Shown: positions 21,457 through 31,381, counted from the stretch's first letter. The stretch is DNA of 64,000 nucleotides from Streptomyces cellostaticus (GCF_023630175.1 NZ_JALLIN010000010.1:100665-164664); one strand, 5' to 3'. The notes: generated from the sequence alone by a model not told the origin. Numbers and translations are program-made.

Positions 21457-22332
21457 TCAGACGTCCCGGCTCTGGAGCAGCGCGTACGCGGCCGCGTAGG
21501 CCGCGGCCGTCACGCCCAGCATGATCCACAGCGGCTCCCAGCCCGACGGCCCGGAGTGGCTCAGCGTGTTGTCGTAGAACACGCCCATCTGGCTCGGGAT
21601 CGAGTACTCCAGCAGCGCCCGCTGCACCTTCTCCAGCGAGGACGCGTTCATGAAGAGGGCGATCACCAGCGGGGCGAGCACCGCGCCGATCATGATGGTG
21701 ATGGCGCCCGCCGAGTGCCGGATCATCGAGCCGACGAGCAGCGACAGCAGGCCGAGCAGCGCGACGTAGAGGCTGATGCCGAGGGTCGCCTTCAGCCATT
21801 CCTCGGTGGACGGGCTCTTCGCGCCCTGCCCTTCCAGCATGGACGCCTGGACCATCGCGACGAAGGACACCACCGCGAGCGTCACCACGAAGGCGAGGGC
21901 GAAGAACACGATCGCCTTGGCGGCCAGTACCCGGCCCCGGCTCGGGCACGCGGTCGTCGTCGTGCGGATCATGCCCGTGCCGTACTCGGACGCCGTGGTC
22001 AGCACGCCGAGCGTGATCACGCACATGATGCCGATCAGCAGGCCGAAGAAGCCGAGGGTCAGCGGACTCTGGCCGCTCAGGTCGCCGGAGCCCCGTACCG
22101 CCACTCCGGCGAGCAGGCCGATGCCGACCACGAGCAGGACGAAGACACCGAGGGTCCACATCGTCGAGCGCACCGACTTGATCTTGGTCCACTCGGAGGC
22201 CAGCGCGTGCCCGAGGTGGGTGCGCACGACGGGGATCGGCGAGCTGTAGCCGGGACGGTCCCCGCCGGGAGCCGCCTGCCATGCGGGCGCGGCGGCCGGG
22301 GCCTGCTGCATCGGGGGCTGGTGGGTGCTCAT
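21457..22332 (-). CDS. ABC-2 type transporter permease
   Basis: This is a 291-residue permease with a Pro/Ala/Gln-rich cytoplasmic N-terminus (about 50 residues) and six membrane segments (for example WTLGVFVLLVVGIGLLAG, LGFFGLLIGIMCVITLGVL). The start ATG at 22332 overlaps the stop of the ATPase gene (ATGA). The Ala/Pro tail of the ATPase and the N-terminus of this protein are of similar composition. It is probably an exporter of unknown substrate. Confidence 0.88.
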   Translation of the reverse strand: MSTHQPPMQQAPAAAPAWQAAPGGDRPGYSSPIPVVRTHLGHALASEWTKIKSVRSTMWTLGVFVLLVVGIGLLAGVAVRGSGDLSGQSPLTLGFFGLLIGIMCVITLGVLTTASEYGTGMIRTTTTACPSRGRVLAAKAIVFFALAFVVTLAVVSFVAMVQASMLEGQGAKSPSTEEWLKATLGISLYVALLGLLSLLVGSMIRHSAGAITIMIGAVLAPLVIALFMNASSLEKVQRALLEYSIPSQMGVFYDNTLSHSGPSGWEPLWIMLGVTAAAYAAAYALLQSRDV

Positions 22333-23612
22333 CGGGCGTCCTCGGGCTGGGTCGGGTCGGCGGCCGGGGCCGCGGGTGCGGACTGGGCGGGAGCGGCGGC
22401 CGGGGCCGGGGGAGCGGCCACCGGGGGCTGCGCCGGGGGCGCCTGCTGCGCCTGCGGGGCCTGCGCGGCGGGAGCGGCGTACGGGTTGGGGGCGCCCGCG
22501 CCGGGGGCACCGTACGCGCCCGCGGGCGCACCGCCGTACGGCCCCGAGGGTGCCGGCATCGCGAACGGGTGGCCGCCCTGCTGGGGCGGCGGCGGGGCGT
22601 ACCAGCCGGGCTGGCCCTGACCGGGCACCGGCATCGGAGGCTGGGTGCCGGGCGGCAGCGGCTGCTGCAGCCCCGTCTTCTGGTCGATGGTGGAGCGGTA
22701 GTCGACGGCGCCCTGCGTCATCCGCATGTACGCCTCCTCCAGTGAGGCCTGGTGCGGCGACAGCTCCCACAGCCGTACGTCCGCCTCGTGCGCGAGGTCG
22801 CTGATGCGGGGCAGGGGCAGCCCGGTCACGCGCAGCGCGCCGTCCTGCTCCGGCAGTACGTGGCCGCCCGCCTCGGTGAGCGCGGAGGACAGCTTCTCGC
22901 GGAGCTGCGGCTCGGTGTCGGGGGTGCGGACCCGGGCGAAGTCGGCGGAGTTGGCGGAGATGAACTCCGTCACGCTCATGTCCGCGAGGAGCTGGCCGCG
23001 CCCGATGACGATGAGGTGGTCGGCGGTCAGCGCCATCTCGCTCATCAGGTGCGACGAGACGAAGACGGTACGGCCCTCGGCGGCCAGCGCCTTCATCAGG
23101 TTGCGGACCCAGAGGATGCCCTCGGGGTCCAGGCCGTTGACCGGCTCGTCGAAGAGCAGCACCTGGGGGTCGCCGAGCAGCGCCGCGGCGATGCCGAGCC
23201 GCTGGCCCATGCCCAGCGAGAAGCCCTTGGAGCGCTTCTTCGCCACTTCCTGCAGTCCGACGACCCCGAGCACCTCGTCCACCCGGCGGGCCGGGATGCC
23301 GGAGAGCTGGGCGAGGCTGAGCAGGTGGCTGCGGGCGGACCGGCCGCCGTGCACCGCCTTGGCGTCGAGCAGGGCACCGACCTGGCGGGGCGCGTTGGGC
23401 AGCCTGCGGTACGGATAGCCGCCGATGGTCACCTGACCGGACGTCGGATTGTCCAGCCCGAGGATCATCCGCATGGTGGTCGACTTGCCCGAGCCGTTGG
23501 GCCCGAGGAAGCCGGTCACCGCTCCAGGTCGCACCTGGAAGGAAAGGTTGTGCACGGCGGTCTTGTCGCCGTAGCGCTTGGTCAGGCCGACAGCCTCGAT
23601 CATGCTCCGCAC
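22329..23612 (-). CDS. ABC transporter ATP-binding protein with Pro/Ala/Gly-rich C-terminal tail
   Basis: This 427-residue ATPase has Walker A GPNGSGKST (37-45), the signature region FSLGMGQRLG (131-140) and Walker B VLLFDEP (151-157). The ABC domain ends near residue 300. A disordered tail of about 115 residues rich in Pro, Gln, Gly and Ala (PMPVPGQGQPGWYAPPPPQQ and similar) follows, which is unusual for an ABC ATPase. The start may be GTG 23612 or ATG 23603 (MIEAVGL); neither has an ideal ribosome-binding site. Confidence 0.88.
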   Translation of the reverse strand: MRSMIEAVGLTKRYGDKTAVHNLSFQVRPGAVTGFLGPNGSGKSTTMRMILGLDNPTSGQVTIGGYPYRRLPNAPRQVGALLDAKAVHGGRSARSHLLSLAQLSGIPARRVDEVLGVVGLQEVAKKRSKGFSLGMGQRLGIAAALLGDPQVLLFDEPVNGLDPEGILWVRNLMKALAAEGRTVFVSSHLMSEMALTADHLIVIGRGQLLADMSVTEFISANSADFARVRTPDTEPQLREKLSSALTEAGGHVLPEQDGALRVTGLPLPRISDLAHEADVRLWELSPHQASLEEAYMRMTQGAVDYRSTIDQKTGLQQPLPPGTQPPMPVPGQGQPGWYAPPPPQQGGHPFAMPAPSGPYGGAPAGAYGAPGAGAPNPYAAPAAQAPQAQQAPPAQPPVAAPPAPAAAPAQSAPAAPAADPTQPEDAR

Positions 23613-23986
23613 CCATCGAAAGGTTCAGGACAGCGGGGCACACGCCCCCGTAAGGGTTAGGAGGATATCCGGGCGCTGACGGTTCCGGCCAAGGAAAAGT
23701 AAAGCCAGAGCGTGACCGAACGTGGCCGAAACGGCTCTCCGGGTGTCCTGTCGCGCCGGCGGGCCGTACCCGCCCGCGACCGCCGCGGTGACCCACGACG
23801 CCATGATCCCTGGGCCCGTCCCGGCGGCCGCACGGCGTGTCGGCGGCGGACCAGGTGCCGCGTCGGCCGACGTCCGCCGTGTCGCGGCCCCCTGACCGAC
23901 GCGGCACCGGGGCATCACGCGCACGGTCCGGCCGCCGGCCCGGTCGGGGCAGGAGGCGGCTGGCCCACCCGCGGCCGCGCCCGCGG
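23613..23986. other. gene-free stretch with one long inverted repeat
   Basis: This 374-bp stretch has no convincing reading frame. It holds an inverted repeat GGTGCCGCGTCGG (23854-23866) / CCGACGCGGCACC (23896-23908) with a 29-nt loop. The stretch carries the promoter of the leftward ABC operon and the 3' flank of the leftward DUF3253 gene, which suggests that the hairpin is the terminator of the latter reading on into this region only if transcription came from the right-hand side; its role is not settled. Confidence 0.45.
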
Positions 23987-24250
23987 TCAGTGGGACGGCC
24001 GGCGGATCCGGACGGGACCGCGGGCCTTCGCGGGATCGACGGGGGTGCCGCGCCGGGTGACCTCCACCTGTCCCCGGGCCGCGAGCCGGGCGGCGGCCCG
24101 GCGGACGGGTTCCATCAGCTCCCGCCAGCCGTCGTCACCGGACCGGTGCACGGCGCGGGCCACGTCCGACGGACAGACCGAGGAGCCCGGCGCCCGGCGG
24201 TCCAGAAGAGCGAGGACGGCGTCCTCCAGGGACCGGTCGGTGTGGGACAT
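23987..24250 (-). CDS. DUF3253 family protein
   Basis: This 87-residue protein is predicted to form a small winged-helix-like fold. Family landmarks are LLDRRAPGSSVCPSDVARAV, WRELMEPVRRAAARLAARGQ and VEVTRRGTPVDPAKARGPVR. The ATG at 24250 (MSHTDRSLEDAV) is chosen over an upstream in-frame start because only this part is conserved. The function is unknown; the fold suggests DNA binding. It lies just beyond the filP terminator on the same strand. Confidence 0.82.
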   Translation of the reverse strand: MSHTDRSLEDAVLALLDRRAPGSSVCPSDVARAVHRSGDDGWRELMEPVRRAAARLAARGQVEVTRRGTPVDPAKARGPVRIRRPSH

Positions 24251-24294
24251 ACGGCGGCCCCCTTCCCTCCTCCGCCAGGCTACGCGCACACGGA

Positions 24295-24324
24295 AGGGGC
24301 GGCGGGACACGTCCCACCGCCCCT
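24295..24324 (-). terminator. terminator of filP
   Basis: The arms AGGGGCGGCGGGAC (24295-24308) and GTCCCACCGCCCCT (24311-24324) pair with one wobble, closing on a tight loop. The hairpin begins 14 nt beyond the filP stop. Confidence 0.7.
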
Positions 24325-24338
24325 CACCGGGTGCTCGG

Positions 24339-25274
24339 TCAGCGGCTCTGCTGCGCCGGGACACCCCGGGAGATCGGCTCGTCCTCGGCCGGGGAACCGG
24401 CGGCGGCCACCGCGGCACCGGTCAGCGTGGCGAGCATCTCGCGGACGTTCGTGAGCTGAGCGTTGATGGAGTCGCGGCGGTTGGTGAGGGCTGCGAGCTC
24501 GCGCTCGGATTCGGAACGGATCCGGTCGGCCTTGGCGTTGGCGTCGGCCACGATGTCCTCGGCCTGGCGCTGGGCCGTCTCCACCGTCTGACGGGCGCGG
24601 CGCTCGGCGTCGGTGCGCAGCTTCTCCGCCTCCAGGCGGAGCTGCTCGGCGCGGTGCTCGATCTCCGCGAGGCGCTTCTCGGCCTTCTGCTGACGCGAGG
24701 CCAGGTCGCGCTCGGACTGCTCCCGGCGCTTGGCGAGGTTCGTCTCGAAGTCGGCGGCGGCCTGCGCGGCCTTGGCGCGGGTCTCCTCGAAGAGGGCGTC
24801 CGCCTCCTCGCGCTTGGACTGCGCGTCCTTCTGCGCGTCGGTGCGGAGCTGCGAGGCCTCGCCCTTGGCCTTCTCGACGATCCGGACGCCCTCGTCCTCG
24901 GCCTTGGCCTTGCGCTCGGCGGCGAAGGACTCGGCGTCGTTGCGGACCTGCTGGGCCGCCGACTCGGCCAGCTCGCGGTGCTGTTCGGCCGCGCGCCGGG
25001 CCTCGTCACGCAGATCCTTGGCCTCTTCCTCGGCCAGGCGCAGGATCTTCTCGACCCGCGCACCGAGACCCGCGTACGACGGCTCGGCATCGGTGACCTG
25101 GGCCTGCGCGTTCTGCGTCTCGAGGTGCAGCTCCTCGATGCGCTTCTCCAGCGCGGTGATGCGGGAGAGCGCGCTGTCACGGTCGGAGACGAGCTTGGAG
25201 ATGCGTTCGTCCACCTGAGCGCGGTCGTACCCACGCCGCACAAGCTCGAAGCCGTAGGGGGAAGTGTCGCTCAT
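24339..25274 (-). CDS. filP: FilP, intermediate-filament-like cytoskeletal protein
   Basis: This 311-residue protein starts MSDTSPYGFELVRRGYDRAQ, a DivIVA-like N-terminal lead. An almost continuous coiled coil follows (about 25-290), rich in Ala, Glu, Arg and Lys, with heptad repeats. FilP forms filaments that stiffen the hyphal tip and works with Scy and DivIVA in the polarity centre of Streptomyces. scy lies directly upstream on the same strand. A good -10 (TAGGAT) and the Shine-Dalgarno sequence AGGA precede the ATG, so filP also has its own promoter. Confidence 0.95.
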   Translation of the reverse strand: MSDTSPYGFELVRRGYDRAQVDERISKLVSDRDSALSRITALEKRIEELHLETQNAQAQVTDAEPSYAGLGARVEKILRLAEEEAKDLRDEARRAAEQHRELAESAAQQVRNDAESFAAERKAKAEDEGVRIVEKAKGEASQLRTDAQKDAQSKREEADALFEETRAKAAQAAADFETNLAKRREQSERDLASRQQKAEKRLAEIEHRAEQLRLEAEKLRTDAERRARQTVETAQRQAEDIVADANAKADRIRSESERELAALTNRRDSINAQLTNVREMLATLTGAAVAAAGSPAEDEPISRGVPAQQSR

Positions 25275-25314
25275 GGGGTTCCTGTCGAATGAGACCGGTG
25301 AGGTGATAGGTGGA

Positions 25315-25320
25315 ATCCTA
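25315..25320 (-). promoter_or_regulatory. -10 element of filP promoter
   Basis: On the minus strand TAGGAT lies 40 nt upstream of the filP ATG. It matches the housekeeping -10 consensus. I cannot see a good -35. The site lies inside the scy-filP spacer, so filP can be transcribed independently of scy. Confidence 0.5.
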
Positions 25321-25456
25321 GGCGCCGAAGCGGTGTGTCATCGAGCGGATACGTGTTTGATCTGGAGAATGACACCTCTTTCGGGTGGCTGATCATGGGG
25401 CGGCTTGCCAAGACCTGGGCAAAGCACCCAGAAGACACCTCAAGTCTTCCCGTTCG

Positions 25457-28400
25457 CTAGCTCTCCGACGTCTTGCCACCCGATCGGGGGGATCCGACCG
25501 TCGCGCCCGCCTTGACCCCGTTGTCCTTTCCGCCGGCCGGGGTCTCGAAGGACTCCAGCGCCTCCAGGACGTCCTGGACCCGGGAGATCTCGGTGTTGAT
25601 GTCCTCCCGGCGGCGCACCAGGAGCTCCAGCTCCCGTTTGCCCTCCTCGACCGTGCGCCGGGCCTCGCGGACCGCCTCGGCCTTGAGCTCCTCGGCCTCC
25701 TTGACCAGCGTGGCCTTCTTCTGCTCGGCCTCCTTGAGCAGCCCCTCCGCCTTCTTGACGGCGGCGATGCGGACCTTGCCGGCCTCGGAGTTGGCCTCCG
25801 ACACCAGCTCCTTGGCCTTCGCCTGCGCCTTGGCGAGCTGCTCCTCGGCCGCCTTGATCAGCGCGTCGCAGCGGTCGCCGGCCGACTTCATCGTCTCGGC
25901 GGACTCCCGGCGGGCCCGCTCGTGCAGCTCCTCGATCTCGGAGGTGATGCGCTCGCGCAGTTCCTCCGCGCGCTCGCGGATCGCGGTCGCGTCCCGGCGG
26001 GCGCCGACCAGCAGCTCGTCCGCGTCCGTGCGGGCCTTCTCCACCCGGGAGTTGCCCTCGACGGTCGCCTCGGACACGATCCGGTCGGCCTCGGTGCGGG
26101 CCGCCCCCACCATGGTGTCGGCCTGCGACTCCGCGTCCGCGGTGGTCTTCAGCGCCTGCTGCTGGGCCTCGGTGAGCAGCTTGTCGGCCTCGGCCGTGGT
26201 CTCCGTGATGAGCGTGTCGACCTGCTCGGCCGCCTCCGAACGCCGCTTGTTGGCGTCCTTGCGGGCCTCGTCCAGGGTGCGTTCCGCCTCCTCGCGCGCG
26301 GCCCCGGCCAGCCGTTCGGCCTCGGCCGCCGCGTCCGCCCGCAGCCGCTCGGCCTCGGTCCGCAGCCGCTCCGCGTGCGCCTGGGCCGAACCCACCGTCT
26401 CGGCGGCCTCGGCGCGCAGCCGTTCGGCCTCGCCGGTGGCGTCCCCGACGAGCTGCTCGGCGTTCGCCACGGCCTCGGCCCGGACCCGGTCCGCCTCCGT
26501 GACCGCCTCCGCACGGACCCGCTCGGCCTCGGCGGCCGTCTCGGTCTGCAGCCGCTCCGCCTCCGCGGTGGCCTCGGTGATGAGCGTGTCCACCTGAGCG
26601 GCCGCGTCCGTACGGATGCGGTTGGCGTCCTCCCGCGCGTCCGCCCGGGTGCGGGCGGCTGCCTGGTCGGCCTCGGCGAGGGCGTCCGACGCCTCCGTGC
26701 GCACCCGCTGGGCGTGCGCGGACGAGTCGGCGCGCAGCCGGTCGGACTCCGCGATCGCCTCCGCGACCGTGCGCTCGGCGAGCGCCTTCGCGGCCTCCGC
26801 CTCCTCGTTCGCCTCGCGCCGCAGCCGCGAGGCGTCCTCGCTCGCCCGCTCCCGCTCGCTGTAGGCGTCGGCGCGGACCCGGTCCGCCTCCTCCTCGGCC
26901 TCCCGCTTCGTGCGCTCGGCCGCGTGCTCGGCGGCCGAGCGCAGCCCGGTGATCTCCGCCTGCGCCTGCTCGTGCAGCCCGGCGACGGAGTCCCGCACCT
27001 GCTGGGCGTGCTGCTCGGCGGCGGAGACCATCTCGGTGGCGCGCCGGTCGGCCTCCTCGACCAGCCGGGTCGCCTCGGTCTGCGCGTCCTCCACCCGCTT
27101 GCGGGCCGAGGCCAGCAGTTCCTCGCTCTGCTCGCGGGCCCGCTCGCGCTCCTGGTCGGCCTCGGACCGCGCGGCACCGAGCAGTTCCTCGGCCTCCCGG
27201 CGGCGGCGGGCCGCCTCCTCCTGGGCGGCGGCCAGGGTCTCGGACGCCTCGGTGCCGAGCCGCTCGGCGGCGGCCTGCGCCTCCGCGCGCACCCGGTCGG
27301 CGGTGTCCTGGGCCTCCACCTTCAGCCGCTCGGCCTCGGTCGAGGCCTCCGAGCGCAGCCGGACCGCGACGGCCTCGCCCTCGGCGCGCGAGGCGGACGC
27401 GTCCGACGCGGCCTCGGTGCGCAGCCGCTCGGCCTCCTCCTCGGCCTGCTGCTGGAGCGTGCGGATCCGCTCGGCGGCCTCGGTGCGCAGCCGCTCGCTC
27501 TCCTCGGCGGCCTCCCGGCGGATCCGGGCGGCCTCCTCCCGGGCCTCGCCGAGCGTCTGTTCGGCCGCCGCCAGCCGCTCCTGGCCCTCGCTCTGCAGCC
27601 TGGTCAGTTCCTCGGCGGCCTCGGCACGCCGGGCCTCGACCGCCCGCTCGGTCTCCTCGCGCAGTTCGCGCGCGGCCCGTTCGGCGTCCGCCTTCAGCGC
27701 GTCGGACTGCTCGACCACCTCCGCACGGTGCCGCTCGGCCTCCTTGCGGGTGCGCTCCAGGGTCTCCTCGGCCTGCCGGCGCAGCGCGGTGGCCCGCTCG
27801 ATGGCCTCGGTGCGCACCTTCTCGCTGTCCGAGGTCGCCTTCTGGCGCAGCTCGTCGGCGTCCGCCCTGGCCTTGGCGAGCAGCTCCTCGGCGGACCTGG
27901 CCGCCTCCTCGATCTGCGCCACGGCCTCCCGGCGGGCCTCGGCACGGATGGACTCGCCCTCCGCGACCGCGTCGGCCCGGAGCTGCTCGGCCTCGCCGCG
28001 CAGCCGGCGCGCCTCCTCCTGCAGCTCGACCGTCTTGGCCCGGTACTCCTTGGTGTCGTCCTTCGCGGCACCCTTGAGCTGCTCGGCGATGTCGTGCGCC
28101 TCGGAGCGCAGCCGGTCCGCCTCGGCCTCCGCCTCCCGGCGGACCCGCTCGGCCTCCTCGGCCGCGGCCTTGATGGTCTTCTTGGCGTCCTCCGACGCCT
28201 TGTCGAGCACGTCCTCGGCGGTCCGGGCCGCCTTCGAGAGCTGGGTCGCCGTCTCCTCGGCGGTGACGCTGCGCGCCTTCTCACCGGCCTCGGCGACGAT
28301 CCTCTCGGCCTCGGCACGCGCGTCCGCGACCAGTTGCTCGGCCTCGGACCTGGTGTTCTCGGCCTCCTTGGTGGCCTCCTCGACCAGCCGGGCGACCTGC

Positions 28401-29389
28401 TCCTTGGCGGTACGGGTACGGGTCTCGTTGGCGGCCTCGGCGCCGGCCAGCGCCTTGGCGGCGGCCTCCTTGGCCTCGGTGACCACCTTGTCCGCCTCGG
28501 ACTGCGCCTTGCGCAGCGCCTCCTCGGCCTCCGCCATGCGCTGCTCGGCGGCCCGGCTCAGCTCGGTGGACTGCCGGCGGGCGGCGTCCGACTCGCTGGC
28601 GGTGGAGGTGCGGAGCTGCTCGGCGTGGTCGGTGGCCTCCTGCGCCTGCGTGGAGGCGGCGTTCAGCAGCCGTTCGGCGTCGGTGCGGGCGCGGCGCAGG
28701 ATCTGCTCGGCCTCGGCGCGCGCGGCCTCCGCGTCGCCCTGCAGCCGCTCGCGGGCCTCCCGGGTGAGCCGCTCGGCCTCCGCGCGGGCGGCGGCCATCG
28801 CCTGCTCGGCCTCGGCGCGGGACTCGTCCAGCAGCCGGCGGGCCTGCGACTCGGTGCGCGCGCGAAGCTGCTCCGCCCACGCCACGTTCTCGTTGACGTG
28901 CGACTCGACGGTCTGCCGCCGCTCGGCCAGCTCCTGGTCGAGCTGCTGGCGGCGGGTGACCGCCTCCTGGTGCAGCTCGGTCTGGAGCCGGGCGGCCTGC
29001 TCGGCGTGCTCCTGCAGGATGCGCTGGGTCTGCGCGCGGGCCTGGCTCAGCTCCCGCTCCGCGTCCTGACGCAGCTGGTCGGCCTGCATCTGGGCGTTGC
29101 GGAGCAACTGCTCGGCCTGATAGCCGATGTCACCGCCGTCATAGGCGGGCCTGGTCATCAGGGTGCGGCGCGCCTCGTGCAGCTTGGCGCGCAGCACCTC
29201 GACCTGGTAGCCGAGGTCCTCGGCGTGCTGGATCGCCTTCTCCCGCTCGGTCCTCAGCCGTTTCATCTCGGCCTCGAACCGAGAGAGGTGGTCGACGTCA
29301 GCCGCCGGCTCTCGCTCCTGGCTCTCGTAGCCCCGCACTGCGCGGTCCCATCCGTCCCCTGGTGAGCTTCTCCAACGAGCACCGTCCAT
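25457..29389 (-). CDS. scy: Scy, giant coiled-coil scaffold of the tip polarisome
   Basis: This very long coiled-coil protein (1310 residues as read here) organises the hyphal tip complex with DivIVA and FilP and controls tip number and polarity. The conserved start region YESQEREPAADVDHLSRFEA and EMKRLRTEREKAIQHAEDLG resembles DivIVA/FilP N-termini. Nearly all the rest is Ala/Glu/Arg/Lys/Asp coiled coil with imperfect repeats such as AEAERLRTEA. The ATG at 29389 and the GTG at 29338 (VRGYESQERE) are both possible starts; the GTG gives a protein that begins at the conserved part. S. coelicolor Scy is, from memory, about 1326 residues. Confidence 0.95.
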   Translation of the reverse strand: MDGARWRSSPGDGWDRAVRGYESQEREPAADVDHLSRFEAEMKRLRTEREKAIQHAEDLGYQVEVLRAKLHEARRTLMTRPAYDGGDIGYQAEQLLRNAQMQADQLRQDAERELSQARAQTQRILQEHAEQAARLQTELHQEAVTRRQQLDQELAERRQTVESHVNENVAWAEQLRARTESQARRLLDESRAEAEQAMAAARAEAERLTREARERLQGDAEAARAEAEQILRRARTDAERLLNAASTQAQEATDHAEQLRTSTASESDAARRQSTELSRAAEQRMAEAEEALRKAQSEADKVVTEAKEAAAKALAGAEAANETRTRTAKEQVARLVEEATKEAENTRSEAEQLVADARAEAERIVAEAGEKARSVTAEETATQLSKAARTAEDVLDKASEDAKKTIKAAAEEAERVRREAEAEADRLRSEAHDIAEQLKGAAKDDTKEYRAKTVELQEEARRLRGEAEQLRADAVAEGESIRAEARREAVAQIEEAARSAEELLAKARADADELRQKATSDSEKVRTEAIERATALRRQAEETLERTRKEAERHRAEVVEQSDALKADAERAARELREETERAVEARRAEAAEELTRLQSEGQERLAAAEQTLGEAREEAARIRREAAEESERLRTEAAERIRTLQQQAEEEAERLRTEAASDASASRAEGEAVAVRLRSEASTEAERLKVEAQDTADRVRAEAQAAAERLGTEASETLAAAQEEAARRRREAEELLGAARSEADQERERAREQSEELLASARKRVEDAQTEATRLVEEADRRATEMVSAAEQHAQQVRDSVAGLHEQAQAEITGLRSAAEHAAERTKREAEEEADRVRADAYSERERASEDASRLRREANEEAEAAKALAERTVAEAIAESDRLRADSSAHAQRVRTEASDALAEADQAAARTRADAREDANRIRTDAAAQVDTLITEATAEAERLQTETAAEAERVRAEAVTEADRVRAEAVANAEQLVGDATGEAERLRAEAAETVGSAQAHAERLRTEAERLRADAAAEAERLAGAAREEAERTLDEARKDANKRRSEAAEQVDTLITETTAEADKLLTEAQQQALKTTADAESQADTMVGAARTEADRIVSEATVEGNSRVEKARTDADELLVGARRDATAIRERAEELRERITSEIEELHERARRESAETMKSAGDRCDALIKAAEEQLAKAQAKAKELVSEANSEAGKVRIAAVKKAEGLLKEAEQKKATLVKEAEELKAEAVREARRTVEEGKRELELLVRRREDINTEISRVQDVLEALESFETPAGGKDNGVKAGATVGSPRSGGKTSES

Positions 29390-29544
29390 CCGCCGAACGG
29401 GGCCCCCGGGGAATGGTGTCAGATCAACGGCGGAGCACGGGCTGCCGCCCCGACGCTCGTCCCCCGAAACCCGGACCCCGGCATGCGGTCGCCCCGGTTC
29501 TGAGGACGACCGCCCCCAACCCTACCGGCCCATATGTACGAGGG

Positions 29545-29985
29545 TCAGTGCTCAGGTGACTCAACCGGGGCCGAAGTGACCAGTTCTGTCAGGACGCCGT
29601 GGCAGTCCTTCGGATGCAGGAAGGTGATCCGCGACCCCATGGAGCCGCGTCGTGGCTCGTCGTACAGAACGCGTACGCCCTTGCCCCTGATCGACTCGGC
29701 GTCCGCGTCGACGTCCGCCGTACCGAAGGCGATGTGGTGGACGCCCTCGCCGTTCTTCGCCAGCCACTTGCCGACCGCCGAGTCCTCGCGGGTCGGTTCG
29801 AGAAGCTGGAGGTAGGAGGCGCCGCCGTCGGACGTCTCGTTGATCTTGAGCATGGCCTCGCGCACGCCCTGTTCCTCGTTGACCTCGGTGTGGAACACCT
29901 CGAAGCCGTACGTGGACCGGTAGAACTCGACAGTGGCGTCGAGGTCGTGACAGGCGATCCCGATGTGGTCGATTCGCGTCAGCAT
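29545..29985 (-). CDS. mce: methylmalonyl-CoA epimerase
   Basis: This 146-residue vicinal-oxygen-chelate metalloenzyme interconverts the 2R and 2S forms of methylmalonyl-CoA. Its landmarks are [20 protein letters not shown] near the N-terminus (metal-binding His), [20 protein letters not shown] with the second His, and the C-terminal [13 protein letters not shown] with the Glu ligand. It is upstream of scy on the same strand, 155 bp apart, and divergent from the thiolase gene. It links propionyl-CoA carboxylase products to the B12 mutase. Confidence 0.95.
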   Translation of the reverse strand: MLTRIDHIGIACHDLDATVEFYRSTYGFEVFHTEVNEEQGVREAMLKINETSDGGASYLQLLEPTREDSAVGKWLAKNGEGVHHIAFGTADVDADAESIRGKGVRVLYDEPRRGSMGSRITFLHPKDCHGVLTELVTSAPVESPEH

Positions 29986-30134
29986 GTCTTCAGTGCAGCG
30001 CCACCGCCGTGGTTACGCAACGTGCGCGCGATCACACCGACGGGCCGATGACGGCACGGAGTGCCGCTCAGTACATTCGAAGTAAACCCTCGTTCACTCC
30101 TCGGCTGTGCAGGCCGGTAAGGGGATCGCAGCTC

Positions 30135-31343
30135 ATGTCTTCTGGAACACCCGGTACGACCAGCTCGGTGATCGTCGCGGGCGCGCGCACGCCCATGGGG
30201 CGGCTGCTGGGCTCGCTGAAGTCCTTCTCGGGAGCCGACCTCGGCGGCTTCGCGATCAAGGCCGCCCTCGACCGTGCGGGGATCGGCGGCGACCAGGTGC
30301 AGTACGTGATCATGGGTCAGGTGCTGCAGGCCGGCGCGGGGCAGATCCCGGCCCGCCAGGCCGCCGTCAAGGCCGGCATCCCGATGAGCGTCCCGGCCCT
30401 CACCATCAACAAGGTGTGCCTCTCGGGCCTGGACGCGATCGCGCTGGCGGACCAGCTCATCCGCGCCGGCGAGTTCGACATCGTGGTCGCAGGCGGCCAG
30501 GAGTCCATGACCAACGCCCCGCACCTGCTGCCCAAGTCGCGCGAGGGCTACAAGTACGGCGCCGTCGAGCTGCTCGACGCCATGGCCCACGACGGCCTGA
30601 CCGACTCCTTCGAGAACATCGCCATGGGCGAGTCGACGGAGAAGCACAACACGCGCCTCGGCATCAAGCGCCCCGAGCAGGACGAGATCGCCGCCCTGTC
30701 CCACCAGCGGGCCGCCGCCGCGCAGAAGAACGGCGTCTTCGAGGCCGAGATCACCCCGGTCGAGATTCCGCAGCGCAAGGGCGAGCCGGTCCTGTTCAGC
30801 AAGGACGAGGGCATCCGCGGCGACACCACCGCCGAGTCGCTGGGCAGGCTGCGGCCGGCCTTCGCCAAGGACGGCACCATCACCGCCGGGTCCTCCTCGC
30901 AGATCTCGGACGGCGCGGCGGCCGTGGTCGTGATGAGCAAGGCCAAGGCGCAGGAGCTGGGCCTGGAGTGGCTCGCCGAGATCGGCGCCCACGGCAATGT
31001 GTCCGGCCCGGACAACTCCCTGCAGTCCCAGCCGTCCAACGCCATCCGGCACGCCCTGAAGAAGGACGGCCTGGAGGTCTCCGACCTCGACCTCATCGAG
31101 ATCAACGAGGCCTTCGCGGCGGTCGCGGTCCAGTCAATGAAGGACCTCGGCGTTTCCACGGAAAAGGTGAACGTCAACGGCGGTGCCATCGCCCTGGGTC
31201 ACCCGATCGGCATGTCCGGTGCCCGGCTCGTGCTGCACTTGGCGCTGGAGCTCAAGCGCCGCGGCGGCGGGGTCGGCGCGGCCGCGCTGTGCGGTGGCGG
31301 CGGTCAGGGTGACGCCCTGATCGTGCGGGTACCGAAGGCCTGA
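30135..31343 (+). CDS. atoB: acetyl-CoA acetyltransferase (thiolase)
   Basis: This 402-residue thiolase condenses two acetyl-CoA to acetoacetyl-CoA or does the reverse. It contains the active-site Cys in [20 protein letters not shown], the [18 protein letters not shown] motif with the catalytic His region [20 protein letters not shown], and the C-terminal [19 protein letters not shown] with the second Cys. I chose ATG 30135 ([16 protein letters not shown]); the longer frame from 30009 adds a non-conserved stretch. meaB follows 38 nt downstream, so the two are probably cotranscribed. Confidence 0.95.
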   Translation: MSSGTPGTTSSVIVAGARTPMGRLLGSLKSFSGADLGGFAIKAALDRAGIGGDQVQYVIMGQVLQAGAGQIPARQAAVKAGIPMSVPALTINKVCLSGLDAIALADQLIRAGEFDIVVAGGQESMTNAPHLLPKSREGYKYGAVELLDAMAHDGLTDSFENIAMGESTEKHNTRLGIKRPEQDEIAALSHQRAAAAQKNGVFEAEITPVEIPQRKGEPVLFSKDEGIRGDTTAESLGRLRPAFAKDGTITAGSSSQISDGAAAVVVMSKAKAQELGLEWLAEIGAHGNVSGPDNSLQSQPSNAIRHALKKDGLEVSDLDLIEINEAFAAVAVQSMKDLGVSTEKVNVNGGAIALGHPIGMSGARLVLHLALELKRRGGGVGAAALCGGGGQGDALIVRVPKA

Positions 31344-31381
31344 GTTCCCTGTCGTGTCGGTGAAGTGAACGGAGCTGTTTG

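Noticed and set aside
25385..29365. A 1326-residue open frame on the plus strand opposite scy
   Set aside because: It is antisense to scy, whose coiled-coil codons leave the opposite frame open. The translated sequence is Leu/Gly/Arg/Asp repeats with no domain.
25457..29389. Repetitive DNA in scy as a CRISPR or satellite
   Set aside because: The repeats are imperfect, in frame and encode a heptad coiled coil. There are no uniform repeats or spacers.
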